A DNA stretch of 64,000 bases, from the NCBI GenBank assembly GCA_020846875.1, contig JADLDB010000151.1:30552-94551 (forward strand), read 5' to 3'. Source of the stretch: Myxococcales bacterium (GTDB lineage Bacteria > Myxococcota > Myxococcia > Myxococcales > Myxococcaceae). Below are positions 41,796-50,123 of the stretch, piece after piece (position 1 is the first letter of the stretch; each line of letters starts with the position of its first letter). Under the pieces are notes generated by a model, which did no database searches, was not told where the DNA came from, and saw only the letters and a program-made list of their open reading frames with translations. The translations under genes were made by a program, and so were the position numbers.

Positions 41796-42866
41796 ATGCC
41801 CAATCGCGTTCAGACTTCTCCCGTCGCGCCCCGCCCACTCCCGACGACGGCCCCGCCCACGTCCGTCACTGTGCAGTCCGGCGACACGCTGGGCAAGATC
41901 GCGCAGCGCATGGGCGTGTCTGCCGACGCGCTGGTGCAGGCCAACGTGGGCCGCTACCCGGGCCTGGCCACCAACCGCAACGCGATCCAGGTCGGCTGGA
42001 CGTTGAAGGCGCCGGGCGCCACGCCCACCGCGCCGGCCAACCCCACCCAGGGCTCCTGGCAGCCGGGCGGCAGCGGGACCACCACCGGCACCGGCGGCGT
42101 CGCCGGCACCACCGTGCGCCCCAACGACTTCGGCAACAAGCTGGCCGCGGGCGGCGCCCAGTCCATCGAGCTGCGCACGAAGAAGCACCTCGACAGCATC
42201 GAGAAGACGGGCGTGGGCACCTATTACGGCGATCACTCCTCGTGGAAGTCGATGGACGCGACCGCGAAGCAGGAGTGGATCAACTCCAACGTGAAGCCCG
42301 GGGCCACCGCGCCCTCGGCGGGCAGCATCAGGGAGAGCTCCTGCATCGGCTGGGCGATGGAGAACGTGGGCGCCGCCTACGCCGCCGCCGGTAAGACGGA
42401 GCGCTGGAGCGAGATCATGCGCATCGTCACCAGCAAGGGCAGCAAGGGCATGGACCTCGCCAAGGAGCTCAAGAAGGACGGCTGGCAGGCGATCTACTGG
42501 AACCCTGACGCGAAGAACCCGTCCGACGGGAACGCGGAGCACTCCTTCTCTGCGCTGCAGGTGTCCCGCGGCAAGGGCTACTACGGCGTGGAGATCGACG
42601 CGCAGGTGACGAACTACCGGCCCACCGAGGGCAAGGGCACGAAGCAGGACATGTCCGGCGTGGAGAAGCTGCGCGACGTGCCCTTCTTCTTCGGCCTGGC
42701 CAAGGGCGGCATGCACACCTTCGTCGGCCGCAAGGGTGAGGTGAACGAGTTCCACTGGGCCGAAATGCCCAACAGCACGCGCGCCATCGAGCAGACGCCG
42801 CTGGAGAAGTTCGGCTGGAACTCAGGGCTGATCATGGTCCCGCCCGGGACCTGGCCGAAGGACTAA
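41796..42866 (+). CDS. LysM-domain protein with putative Cys/His enzymatic C-domain
   Basis: This is a 356-residue protein. Residues about 24-70 form a LysM peptidoglycan-binding domain (VTVQSGDTLGKIAQRMG at its start). A Gly/Thr/Pro linker (about 70-105) leads to a domain of about 250 residues with a Cys at the head of a helix (ESSCIGWAMENVGAAY) and, 120 residues on, GGMHTFVGRKGEVNEFHW. This Cys-helix/His-strand order is that of papain-like peptidoglycan hydrolases and T6SS amidase effectors, but no family match can be claimed. No signal peptide is present from the ATG at 41796, nor from an in-frame start at 41712. Its stop overlaps the convergent YkgJ-family gene by 4 bases. Confidence 0.7.
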   Translation: MPNRVQTSPVAPRPLPTTAPPTSVTVQSGDTLGKIAQRMGVSADALVQANVGRYPGLATNRNAIQVGWTLKAPGATPTAPANPTQGSWQPGGSGTTTGTGGVAGTTVRPNDFGNKLAAGGAQSIELRTKKHLDSIEKTGVGTYYGDHSSWKSMDATAKQEWINSNVKPGATAPSAGSIRESSCIGWAMENVGAAYAAAGKTERWSEIMRIVTSKGSKGMDLAKELKKDGWQAIYWNPDAKNPSDGNAEHSFSALQVSRGKGYYGVEIDAQVTNYRPTEGKGTKQDMSGVEKLRDVPFFFGLAKGGMHTFVGRKGEVNEFHWAEMPNSTRAIEQTPLEKFGWNSGLIMVPPGTWPKD

Positions 42867-43336
42867 GAGCCGCTCCACCAGTCGAGGATCGATCTCGGCG
42901 CAGCCTGGGGATCCACCGCCAGGTTGAGCGCGGCGAGGCGCTCCAGCAGCGCGTGGGTCTCCTTGGCCGGGACCTGTGACGGCCCCTGCACGCGGTGACA
43001 GAAGAAGGTGCGGCAGCCCAGCGGGCGATCTTCGTACACCGAGCAGCGCTTCCCGGTGGGGCCGAGGAACGGGCAGCCTCCGTCCGCGCGCGCCTCAGGC
43101 AGCGGCCGGCCGTCCCGCCGGAGCCGCGCTTCCAGCACCGCCCACTCGCTCGGCCACAGCCACGGCAGGCGCTTCGTCACCTGGAGCTGACAGCACTCCG
43201 CGGTGCCAGGACAGCAGAAGGCTGCCCAGGTCCGGCTGCCCCGCTCCAGTACGTGGAGCGTCTCCTTGAGGGCCCGGCGGGCGCGCGTCGATTGCGCTGT
43301 CTCGCCGTCGTCCTGGTCGGGTACGGTGCCGCCCAC
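42863..43336 (-). CDS. YkgJ-family cysteine cluster protein
   Basis: This is a 157-residue protein. The conserved pattern is seen as FCCPGTAECCQL, then GGCPFLGPTGKRCSVYEDRPLGCRTFFC: eight or more Cys in the order of the YkgJ/UPF0153 family, thought to bind zinc or an Fe-S cluster. Biochemical role is unknown. ATG at 43336, only 16 bases from the divergent membrane protein start, so promoters must overlap. It converges with the LysM gene. Confidence 0.82.
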   Translation of the reverse strand: MGGTVPDQDDGETAQSTRARRALKETLHVLERGSRTWAAFCCPGTAECCQLQVTKRLPWLWPSEWAVLEARLRRDGRPLPEARADGGCPFLGPTGKRCSVYEDRPLGCRTFFCHRVQGPSQVPAKETHALLERLAALNLAVDPQAAPRSILDWWSGS

Positions 43337-43352
43337 GGGAGGGACTTACACC

Positions 43353-44372
43353 ATGCAGCAGGCTGCCACTGCACCGTCTGGCGCGAAGTGCGCCGTCCAC
43401 GCCGATCGCGCCGCGTCGCTCGTCTGCGGCCGCTGCGGCAACTTCATGTGCGCCGAGTGCTCGGAGGGCGGAGCGCAGACGCAGTGCTCAAAGTGCCGTG
43501 AGCTGACCGGCGGCTCGGCCTTCCCCTTCAGGCGCGACGACTTCGACTTCAGTCGGGTGTGGGATCTGTGCTGGAGCAGCTTCCAGCGCGAGTGGTTGGT
43601 GCTCTGCATCTGCTCGCTCGTCTTCATCGGGATGATCTTCGCCGGCTCGCTGGTCGCGAACGTCATCTCCTCGCTCTTCCTTCGGATCGGCGGCGTGAGC
43701 GGGGTCGGACGGGAAGCGCTGTCGCTGAAGTACCTGGGAATCAACTTCTTCGTCGGGCAGGTGGTGGGCACCCTGGTGAACATCGGCGTGCAGGGCGTGG
43801 CGCTGGTGGGCTTCTACCGGGTGCTGATGGACGTGCTGATCGGCCGCCGCGCCGACGTGGCGCGCATGTTCAGCCAACTGCGCAAGCTGCCCACCTTCGC
43901 GGTGACGCAGCTGCTGCTCTTCGCGATCATCTGGGTGCCCAGCATGTTGTACTTCGCGGGCCTGGCGACGGCCGCCCTGGTCGCCTCGGGGGTGAGCCTG
44001 GCCGACCTGGACGCGGTGCAGATCGACCGCCTCTTCCGCGGCGCTTCCTTCGGCATCTTCTTCCTGGGGCTGCTCCTCTACCTGGTGGTGTTCACCGTGG
44101 TCGTGCTCCCGCTGTCGATCTTCTCGGTGCCGGAGATCGTCGTCAGCGATTGCGGCGCGGTGGAGGCCCTGAAGCGCGCCTGGCGCATCGGCAGCGGGCA
44201 CCGGCTGGCGATGATCGGCTACTCCTTCGTCGCCGGCCTGGTGATGATGCTCAGCGCGTTCCTCTGCCTGGTGCCGATCCTCGCGGGGTTTGCGCTCGGC
44301 TCGTCCCTGCTGGTCGCGCTCTTCCTCGCCGCACGGAACGGAATGGACCTGCCCGCGCCCGATCACTCCTGA
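43353..44372 (+). CDS. Zinc-finger multi-pass membrane protein
   Basis: This is a 339-residue protein. The N-terminal 40 residues form a B-box-like zinc finger (CAVHADRAASLVCGRCGNFMC...CSKCRE), facing the cytoplasm. After a linker come about six hydrophobic helices. The order (VALVGFYRVLMDVLIGRRADVARMF; later VPEIVVSDCGAVEALKRAW and GFALGSSLLVALF) resembles DUF975/GlpF-like 'membrane-anchored polyhelix' proteins in Gram-positives and myxobacteria. Function is unknown. ATG at 43353. It runs into the convergent rRNA methyltransferase gene, 3 bases away. Confidence 0.72.
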   Translation: MQQAATAPSGAKCAVHADRAASLVCGRCGNFMCAECSEGGAQTQCSKCRELTGGSAFPFRRDDFDFSRVWDLCWSSFQREWLVLCICSLVFIGMIFAGSLVANVISSLFLRIGGVSGVGREALSLKYLGINFFVGQVVGTLVNIGVQGVALVGFYRVLMDVLIGRRADVARMFSQLRKLPTFAVTQLLLFAIIWVPSMLYFAGLATAALVASGVSLADLDAVQIDRLFRGASFGIFFLGLLLYLVVFTVVVLPLSIFSVPEIVVSDCGAVEALKRAWRIGSGHRLAMIGYSFVAGLVMMLSAFLCLVPILAGFALGSSLLVALFLAARNGMDLPAPDHS

Positions 44373-44375
44373 GCG

Positions 44376-45545
44376 TCACAGCACCCGCAGCACGAAGCAC
44401 TTCAGGTATCGCGTCTCCCGCAGCCCGAGCAGCACCGGGTGATCCATGCCCGCCCCGCGCTTCTCGAGGAGCTGCACCCGCCGCTTCGAGTCCGCCGCCG
44501 CCGCGTCCAGCAGCTCCTCGAAGCGCTCCTCGTCCACGTGGAAGGTGCAGGAGGCGGTGATCAGCGTGCCGCCCGGCTTGAGCAGCTGCATGGCCCGCAG
44601 GTTGATCTCCTTGTACCCGCGCACCGCGGCCTCGACCGCGCCCTTGTTCTTCGCGAAGGACGGCGGATCCAGCACGATGGTGTCGAAGCGCTTCCCTTCG
44701 TCCAGCGTGTCGCGCAGGTAGTCGAAGGCGTTGGCGGTGATCACCTCGACGTTGGACAGACCGTTGCGCTTCGCGTTCTCGCGGAGCTGCCCGCAGGCCG
44801 CCTCGCTGATCTCCACCGCGGTCACCTTCGCCGCCTTCCTGGCCAACTGCAGCGCGAAGCCGCCCACGTAGCTGAAGCAGTCCAGCGACTCGCCCGCGCC
44901 GTACGCCGACGCCATCACGTGGTTGTCGCGCTGATCGAGGAAGGCGCCCGTCTTCTGGCCCTGGAGGAGGTCGGCTTCCAGCTCGACGTCCCCCTCCCGG
45001 TAGGTGATGGCGCCGGGGGCGTCGCCGCGCAGAAGGCCCTTCTCGGGCTCCAGACCCTCGTGACGCCGCACGTTGGTGTCGCTGCGGTTGACGATCGCCT
45101 TCGGGTGGAAGAGCTCGGTCAAGAGGTCGGCGATGAGCTCCTTGCGCCGCTCGGTGCCCTTGTGCAGCAACTGCACCGAGAGGAAATCGCCGAAGCGATC
45201 GACCACCAGCCCGGGCAATAGGTCCGCTTCGCCGTGCACCACGCGGTACGCCGTCTGTCCGGGGTAGGCCGCGCGCCGCATCGCTTCTGCGCGGGAAAGG
45301 CGCTCACGGAAGAACGCGGCGTCCACCGGGGTGTCGTCCCAGGCCAACCAGCGCAGGACGATCTTCGACTCCTTCGAGAAGAAGGCCTGGCCGAGGAACC
45401 AGCCGCGCCCGTCCTCCACCCGCACCACCTCGCCGCCCTCCAGCCCCTTCGGGGGAGCCTCCACGTCGGCCGCGTAGATCCACGGGTGGCCGGCCTTCCA
45501 GCGCTCGACGCCCTTCTTCGTGATGCGAACGGTGGGCTGCGTCAC
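44376..45545 (-). CDS. rlmI: PUA-domain class I rRNA methyltransferase (RlmI-like)
   Basis: This is a 389-residue enzyme. An N-terminal PUA domain (VRITKKGVERWKAGHPWIYAAD) and an EEHEE-like linker are followed by a Rossmann methyltransferase with SAM loop DCFSYVGGFALQLA, acidic VTAVEIS and catalytic DPPSFAKNK, as in RlmI, which makes 5-methylcytosine in 23S rRNA. A Cys in TASCTFH near the end suits the m5C mechanism. GTG start at 45545 lies two bases after the MBL hydrolase stop, so the two are co-transcribed. Confidence 0.88.
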   Translation of the reverse strand: MTQPTVRITKKGVERWKAGHPWIYAADVEAPPKGLEGGEVVRVEDGRGWFLGQAFFSKESKIVLRWLAWDDTPVDAAFFRERLSRAEAMRRAAYPGQTAYRVVHGEADLLPGLVVDRFGDFLSVQLLHKGTERRKELIADLLTELFHPKAIVNRSDTNVRRHEGLEPEKGLLRGDAPGAITYREGDVELEADLLQGQKTGAFLDQRDNHVMASAYGAGESLDCFSYVGGFALQLARKAAKVTAVEISEAACGQLRENAKRNGLSNVEVITANAFDYLRDTLDEGKRFDTIVLDPPSFAKNKGAVEAAVRGYKEINLRAMQLLKPGGTLITASCTFHVDEERFEELLDAAAADSKRRVQLLEKRGAGMDHPVLLGLRETRYLKCFVLRVL

Positions 45546-45547
45546 GC

Positions 45548-46399
45548 TCAGACGTCCAGTACGCGATCGACGACCACGTGGCCACTGCCGTCGTCTTTCA
45601 CCGTGCAGGCGGCGGTGAGCGGGTCGTGCTCGAGGAAGAGGATCCAGTCCTCCTCCACCGCCTGGGCCAACAGCTGCTTCTTCTCTTCGATCGCCGTCAG
45701 CGGGTAGAGATCGTACGCCGCCACCCACGAGGTCTTGAGGTGCGCGGTGGTGGGGATCAGATCGCCGCAGAAGACCAGCGTGCCGGCCTCGGTCGCGAGC
45801 CGCACCAACTGCAGGCCCACGGTGTGGCCTTCGCTGACGAAGAGGTGCACGCCCGGGAAGAGCTCGGTGGGCCCGTCCAGCAGGTGCAGCCGCCCGCTGT
45901 TCTCCAGGGGGGCGAAGTCGTCCTTGCGGAAGCTGCCCGCGTCGCGCTCGGACGGGTGGTGCGCCCAGCGCCAGTGGCGCCGCTGCAGGTGGTAGGTGGC
46001 CGACGGGAAGGCCAGCTTCAGCCCGCCGCCCTCCTCGCGCGTGGTGCCGCCGGCGTGATCGAAGTGCAGGTGGGTGAGCACCACGTCGGTGATGTCGGCG
46101 CGGGACAGGCCGGCGCGGTGCAGCCCCTCGTCCAGCGAGCCCTGGTGGTGATCGAGCCCGTACATGTCCCGGTGCTTGCCGTCCCACCGCACGCCGGCGC
46201 CGTCGTCGACGAGGATCCGCTTGTCGCCCGCCACCACCAGCATGCAGCGCAGCTCCAGCGAGATGCGGTTGCGATCGTCCGGGGGGAAGCGGCGCGCCCA
46301 CAGCGGGCGCGGAACGACTCCGAACATGGCCCCGCCGTCGAGGGCGATCCGCCCGTCGCTCAGTGCGTGCACCTCCAGGAGGCCCAGCTGCAACGGCAT
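45548..46399 (-). CDS. MBL-fold metallohydrolase
   Basis: This is a 283-residue enzyme. The zinc motif is H-x-H-x-D-H (THLHFDHAGG). Further ligands are His in SEGHTVGLQ, Asp in VFCGDLIPT and His in FLEHDPLTA, so both metal sites look complete. The family includes lactonases, hydrolases of phosphonate and other esters; VVPRPLWARRFPPDDRNRI is typical of a glyoxalase/lactonase-like subgroup. Substrate is unknown. ATG at 46399 (MPLQLGLLEVHAL) is preferred over an upstream 46534 start that adds a basic, non-conserved stretch and overlaps the divergent gene. Confidence 0.88.
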   Translation of the reverse strand: MPLQLGLLEVHALSDGRIALDGGAMFGVVPRPLWARRFPPDDRNRISLELRCMLVVAGDKRILVDDGAGVRWDGKHRDMYGLDHHQGSLDEGLHRAGLSRADITDVVLTHLHFDHAGGTTREEGGGLKLAFPSATYHLQRRHWRWAHHPSERDAGSFRKDDFAPLENSGRLHLLDGPTELFPGVHLFVSEGHTVGLQLVRLATEAGTLVFCGDLIPTTAHLKTSWVAAYDLYPLTAIEEKKQLLAQAVEEDWILFLEHDPLTAACTVKDDGSGHVVVDRVLDV

Positions 46400-46467
46400 G
46401 CGAAAGGATTCTCCCACGCTTCGCGGCCGCCCGGCAGCGCACGTTTTCGGCCTAGACTCTCGGGCGC

Positions 46468-46983
46468 GTGTCGGCCACCTACGACTTCCTGCTGCAACCC
46501 CAGGAGAACGGCGCGGAGCTGCCGCTCGAGCCACTCGAAGCGGCCTTGAAGGAGCGCGGCGCGAAGACCAGGCCCGACGGCGCCTGGCTGTGGTCCTTCG
46601 CGGGAGGCGACGTGGTGGGCCTGCCGATGCGCGAGAATGGAAAGGTGATCGCCTTCGAGCTCAAGGTGCCCCTCAAGGACACCACGACGCTGGTGTCCGC
46701 AGCGCTCAAGGCGGCGGCCGAGGTGGCCCAGGCGCAGAAACTGCGTCTGCTGGATCCGCAGCTCAACTACCCGGTGACGTTCGACTCCGAGGCCTCGGTG
46801 GGCGAGGAGTACCTGCGGCAGGCGCGCTACGCCGGAGAGTACCTGGGCGTCAGCGAGGCGATCGGCGCCACCACGCTGGCCGCGCGGCCGGATGAGTCGT
46901 CCAACCCCGGCCTGCGGATCCTCCTCGCGTTGATCGTCTTCGGGGTGGTGCTGTTCATCACCTTCCGCGTCATGACCGGTTGA
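46468..46983 (+). CDS. Hypothetical tail-anchored protein
   Basis: This 171-residue protein has a soluble N-terminal domain of about 145 residues (DFLLQPQENGAELPLEPLEAAL onwards) and one C-terminal hydrophobic helix (ILLALIVFGVVLFITF) with a short basic end. This is a tail-anchored inner-membrane topology with the domain in the cytoplasm. No family is recognised. The GTG start at 46468 lacks a strong ribosome site. It is divergent from the MBL gene across 68 bases and converges with the rRNA methyltransferase gene 6 bases away. Confidence 0.65.
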   Translation: MSATYDFLLQPQENGAELPLEPLEAALKERGAKTRPDGAWLWSFAGGDVVGLPMRENGKVIAFELKVPLKDTTTLVSAALKAAAEVAQAQKLRLLDPQLNYPVTFDSEASVGEEYLRQARYAGEYLGVSEAIGATTLAARPDESSNPGLRILLALIVFGVVLFITFRVMTG

Positions 46984-46988
46984 GGTGG

Positions 46989-47906
46989 TCACCGGACGAA
47001 GCGCCAGCAGCGGTGGACCGTGCGGCGGAAGTCCTCGGGGATCGAGCGGGGCGTGAGCTCCTCGGCCGCAGCCAGCCGCGCGTCCAGCTCGAAGCCGAGG
47101 AAGTTGGTGGAGAAATACAGTGTGCCGCCCGCGGCGAGCAGCTCCAGCACGCGTGTCACGAGGTTCCGGTGATCGCGCTGCACCTCGAAGCGGCGCTCCA
47201 TCTTCTTCGACGTGGAGAAGCTCGGCGGGTCGAGGACGATCAAGTCATACGGTCCGCGGGCGCTGTCCAGCCAGCCCAGCACGTCGGCGCGGACCACGCG
47301 GTGCCTGGAGTCCGGCCCAAAGCCGTTGTGGCGGAAGTTCCGCTCCGTCCAGTCCGCGTAGGTGTTGGACAGATCCACGGTGGTCGTCTCCGCCGCGCCA
47401 CCCGCCCGCGCATAGACGGAAAACGAGCCGGTGTAGCCGAAGAGGTTGAGGAAGCGCCGGCCGCCCGCCTCGTCGCCCACCCGCTTCCGCGTGTTCCGGT
47501 GATCGAGGAAGAGGCCGGTGTCCAGGTAGTCGGACAGGTTGCACTCGAAGGTGAGCCCGTTCTCCTGCACCAGCGCGGTGGTGGACTGGGCGCCCACGCG
47601 GCCGTACTGCCCTTCGCCCCACGGCTTCGGCTCGTGCGTCTTGGTGAAGATCTTCTCCACCGGGAGCGCCAGCGCCGCGCTCACCGCCCGCACCACCTCC
47701 GCGCGCGACTGCTCCAGCGTACCCTCCCGACGCTGCTTGCGGCGCGGGTACTCCATCACGTGCGCGTAGCCCGCGTACCAGTCGACCGCGAACGGCCACT
47801 CCGGCACGTCCAGATCGTACAGGCGGAAGGCCGTCAGCCCCTGCCGCGCCGCCCACTTGAAGCGGTGCTTCGCGTTCTTCTTCAGGCGGTTCTCGAAATC
47901 CGACAT
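46989..47906 (-). CDS. Class I rRNA methyltransferase (RlmK-like)
   Basis: This 305-residue methyltransferase resembles the C-terminal (RlmK) half of RlmKL, which makes 7-methylguanosine in 23S rRNA. N-terminal FENRLKKNAKHRFKWAARQGLTAFRLYDLDVPEWP is the family head. LDTGLFLDHRNTR and FLNLFGYTGSFSVYA form the SAM site, and DPPSFSTSKKM is the catalytic loop. It is a stand-alone single domain without the RlmL half, as in many non-enteric bacteria. The ATG at 47906 is divergent from the peptidase gene across 55 bases. Confidence 0.87.
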   Translation of the reverse strand: MSDFENRLKKNAKHRFKWAARQGLTAFRLYDLDVPEWPFAVDWYAGYAHVMEYPRRKQRREGTLEQSRAEVVRAVSAALALPVEKIFTKTHEPKPWGEGQYGRVGAQSTTALVQENGLTFECNLSDYLDTGLFLDHRNTRKRVGDEAGGRRFLNLFGYTGSFSVYARAGGAAETTTVDLSNTYADWTERNFRHNGFGPDSRHRVVRADVLGWLDSARGPYDLIVLDPPSFSTSKKMERRFEVQRDHRNLVTRVLELLAAGGTLYFSTNFLGFELDARLAAAEELTPRSIPEDFRRTVHRCWRFVR

Positions 47907-47961
47907 GCGCGCGCTCGCGCGAATAGCCGACCTCGCCGGCGTGGGCTAGGTGAGTCCACCC

Positions 47962-50073
47962 ATGCGCCGCGCGCTCCTCCTCGTCTCGATGCTCCTTCCC
48001 GCCACGTCCTTGGCCGGGGAAGGGAAGTGGATGCCGCAACAAGTCCTGGAGCTCGGGCCCGGCTGGGTGAAGCAGCAGGGCTTCGGCCTGCCGCTGGACA
48101 GGCTGTGGAGCGAGAAGGCGGGCGGCGGGCTGCTCTCCAACGCGGTGCAACTGCCGGGCTGCTCGGGCAGCTTCGTCTCCGCCCAGGGGCTGCTCATCAC
48201 CAACCACCACTGCGTGGTGGGGATCCTCCAGGAGCACTCCACGCCCCAGGCCAACCTGACGAAGGACGGCTACCTCGCGCGGGCCGCCGTGGACGAGAAG
48301 CCGGCGAAGGCCTTCCGCGTCCAGGTGCCGCGCGCCTTCCGCGACGTGACGAAGGACGTGCTGGCGGCCATCCCCAAGGACGTGGACGACCTGGGCCGCT
48401 TCAAGGCGGTGGAGGCGAAGCAGAAGGCGCTGGTGGCCGAGTGCGAGATACAGCCGGGCACCCGCTGCGTCTTCGGCACCTTCGACGGCGGGCGCTTCTT
48501 CACCATCACCGAGTTCACCGAGCTCACCGACGTGCGCCTGGTGTACGCGCCCCCCGGCCAGGTGGGCGACTTCGGGGGCGAGGTGGACAACTGGATGTGG
48601 CCGCGCCACTCCGGCGACTTCGCCCTGTTGCGCGTCTACGAGGGCGGCAAGCCGTACCAGCCGAAGTGGTGGTTCCCCGTCTCCACCCGGGGCCTGAAGC
48701 CGGGCGACGCGGTGGCGGTGCTGGGCTACCCCGGCGTGTCCTTCCGCGCGTGGCTGGCCGACGAAGTCGCCGAGCGGCAGGCCCGCTTCTACCCGCAGGT
48801 GCGCGAGCTCTCCGCCGAGTGGGTGGCGATCATGGAGGCCGAGGGGAAGAAGTCCCCCGAGGTGGCCATCGCCACCGCCGACGATCTGCGCGCGCTCTTG
48901 AATCGGCGGAAGAACTCCGAAGGGCAGCTCGCGGGCCTCGCGCGGGGGCGGATCGTCGAGGGCATGCGCGAGGCGGAGGCGCGGGTGGAGGCCTTCGCGA
49001 AGAAGCAGGGCCTCACCGACGCCGTCGCCGCGCACGACGCTCTGGCGGCGCTGCACCAGGAGAAGCTCTCCACCTGGGATCGCGACTTCCTCCTCGACAC
49101 TTCGTCGCACGGCGCGCGGGCCTTCGGCTGGCCGCTCCTCGTCGCCCGTCGCAGTTGGGAGGCGCAGCGCCCCGACGCCGAGCGCGAGCTGGGCTACCAG
49201 GAGCGCGATCTGCCCCGGCTGCGCGAGCGGCTGGAGCGCGATCAGAAGCGGTACGCCCCCACCGCGGACTTCGCCCTGGCGATGTCCTGGCTCCGGCGCG
49301 CCCTGGCGCTCCCGAAGGCGCAGCGGATCGAGACGGTGGACACGGTCTTCGGCGGCCTCAAGGACGAGGCGGCGGTGGCGGCGAAGCTCAAGGCCCTCAT
49401 TGGCCCCTCGAAGCTCTTCACCCTGGCCGAGCGGATGAAGATGTTCGACGAGGGCGTGCCGCAGTTGATGACGCGGAAGGATCCGCTGCTCGACTTCGCG
49501 CTCGGGCTGGACGTCGAGCGCCGGCGCCTGCGGGATCGCCGGGAAGCGTGGGCAGGCCGGGCGCTCCAGTTGCGGCCCCGGTGGCGCGCCGCCGTCCTCG
49601 CCCTTGCCGCCCGCCCCGTCGCTCCTGACGCCAACTCCACCCTGCGCGTCACCTTCGGGCGCGTGCGGGGCTACTCCCCGCGTGACGGCGTGACGATGGA
49701 AGCCCAGACCAGCCTGGCCGGCGTGCTGGAGAAGCACACCGGCGTCGAGCCCTTCGACGTGCCGCTGAAGATCCGCGAGGCCGTGGCGGCGAAGAAGCCG
49801 GCGCGCTTCGTCGATCCGCGGCTCAAGGACGTGCCGGTGGACTTTCTCGCCGACTGCGACACCACCGGCGGCAACTCCGGCAGCCCCGTCATCGACGGCC
49901 AGGGCCGCTTGGTGGGCGTCAACTTCGATCGCGTCTGGGAGAACGTAGCCAACGACTTCGGCTACAACCCGGCCGTCGCGCGGAACGTCAGCGCCGACGT
50001 CCGCTACCTCCTCTGGCTGCTGGCGGAGGTCGAGGGCGCAGGTGATCTGCTGAAGGAATTGGGCGCTGACTAG
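47962..50073 (+). CDS. S46 family dipeptidyl-peptidase (DPP7/DPP11-like)
   Basis: This is a 703-residue exported serine exopeptidase. It has a signal peptide (MRRALLLVSMLLPATSLAGE) and a chymotrypsin-like fold with a helical insert. The catalytic residues are visible: His in TNHHC (82-84), Asp in GEVDNWMWPRHSGDFA and Ser in GGNSGSPV. The S46 enzymes clip dipeptides from protein N-termini in the periplasm or at the surface; the acidic-versus-hydrophobic preference depends on one S1 residue I cannot place. Start: AGGTGAG (47947-47953) is spaced correctly for the ATG at 47962, so an in-frame GTG at 47950 is less likely. In predatory myxobacteria it likely helps digest prey protein. Confidence 0.92.
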   Translation: MRRALLLVSMLLPATSLAGEGKWMPQQVLELGPGWVKQQGFGLPLDRLWSEKAGGGLLSNAVQLPGCSGSFVSAQGLLITNHHCVVGILQEHSTPQANLTKDGYLARAAVDEKPAKAFRVQVPRAFRDVTKDVLAAIPKDVDDLGRFKAVEAKQKALVAECEIQPGTRCVFGTFDGGRFFTITEFTELTDVRLVYAPPGQVGDFGGEVDNWMWPRHSGDFALLRVYEGGKPYQPKWWFPVSTRGLKPGDAVAVLGYPGVSFRAWLADEVAERQARFYPQVRELSAEWVAIMEAEGKKSPEVAIATADDLRALLNRRKNSEGQLAGLARGRIVEGMREAEARVEAFAKKQGLTDAVAAHDALAALHQEKLSTWDRDFLLDTSSHGARAFGWPLLVARRSWEAQRPDAERELGYQERDLPRLRERLERDQKRYAPTADFALAMSWLRRALALPKAQRIETVDTVFGGLKDEAAVAAKLKALIGPSKLFTLAERMKMFDEGVPQLMTRKDPLLDFALGLDVERRRLRDRREAWAGRALQLRPRWRAAVLALAARPVAPDANSTLRVTFGRVRGYSPRDGVTMEAQTSLAGVLEKHTGVEPFDVPLKIREAVAAKKPARFVDPRLKDVPVDFLADCDTTGGNSGSPVIDGQGRLVGVNFDRVWENVANDFGYNPAVARNVSADVRYLLWLLAEVEGAGDLLKELGAD

Positions 50074-50123
50074 CGCACACGGAACGACTTTCGCGACGGC
50101 CGCGTTTGTGGTGAAGGCGGCGC

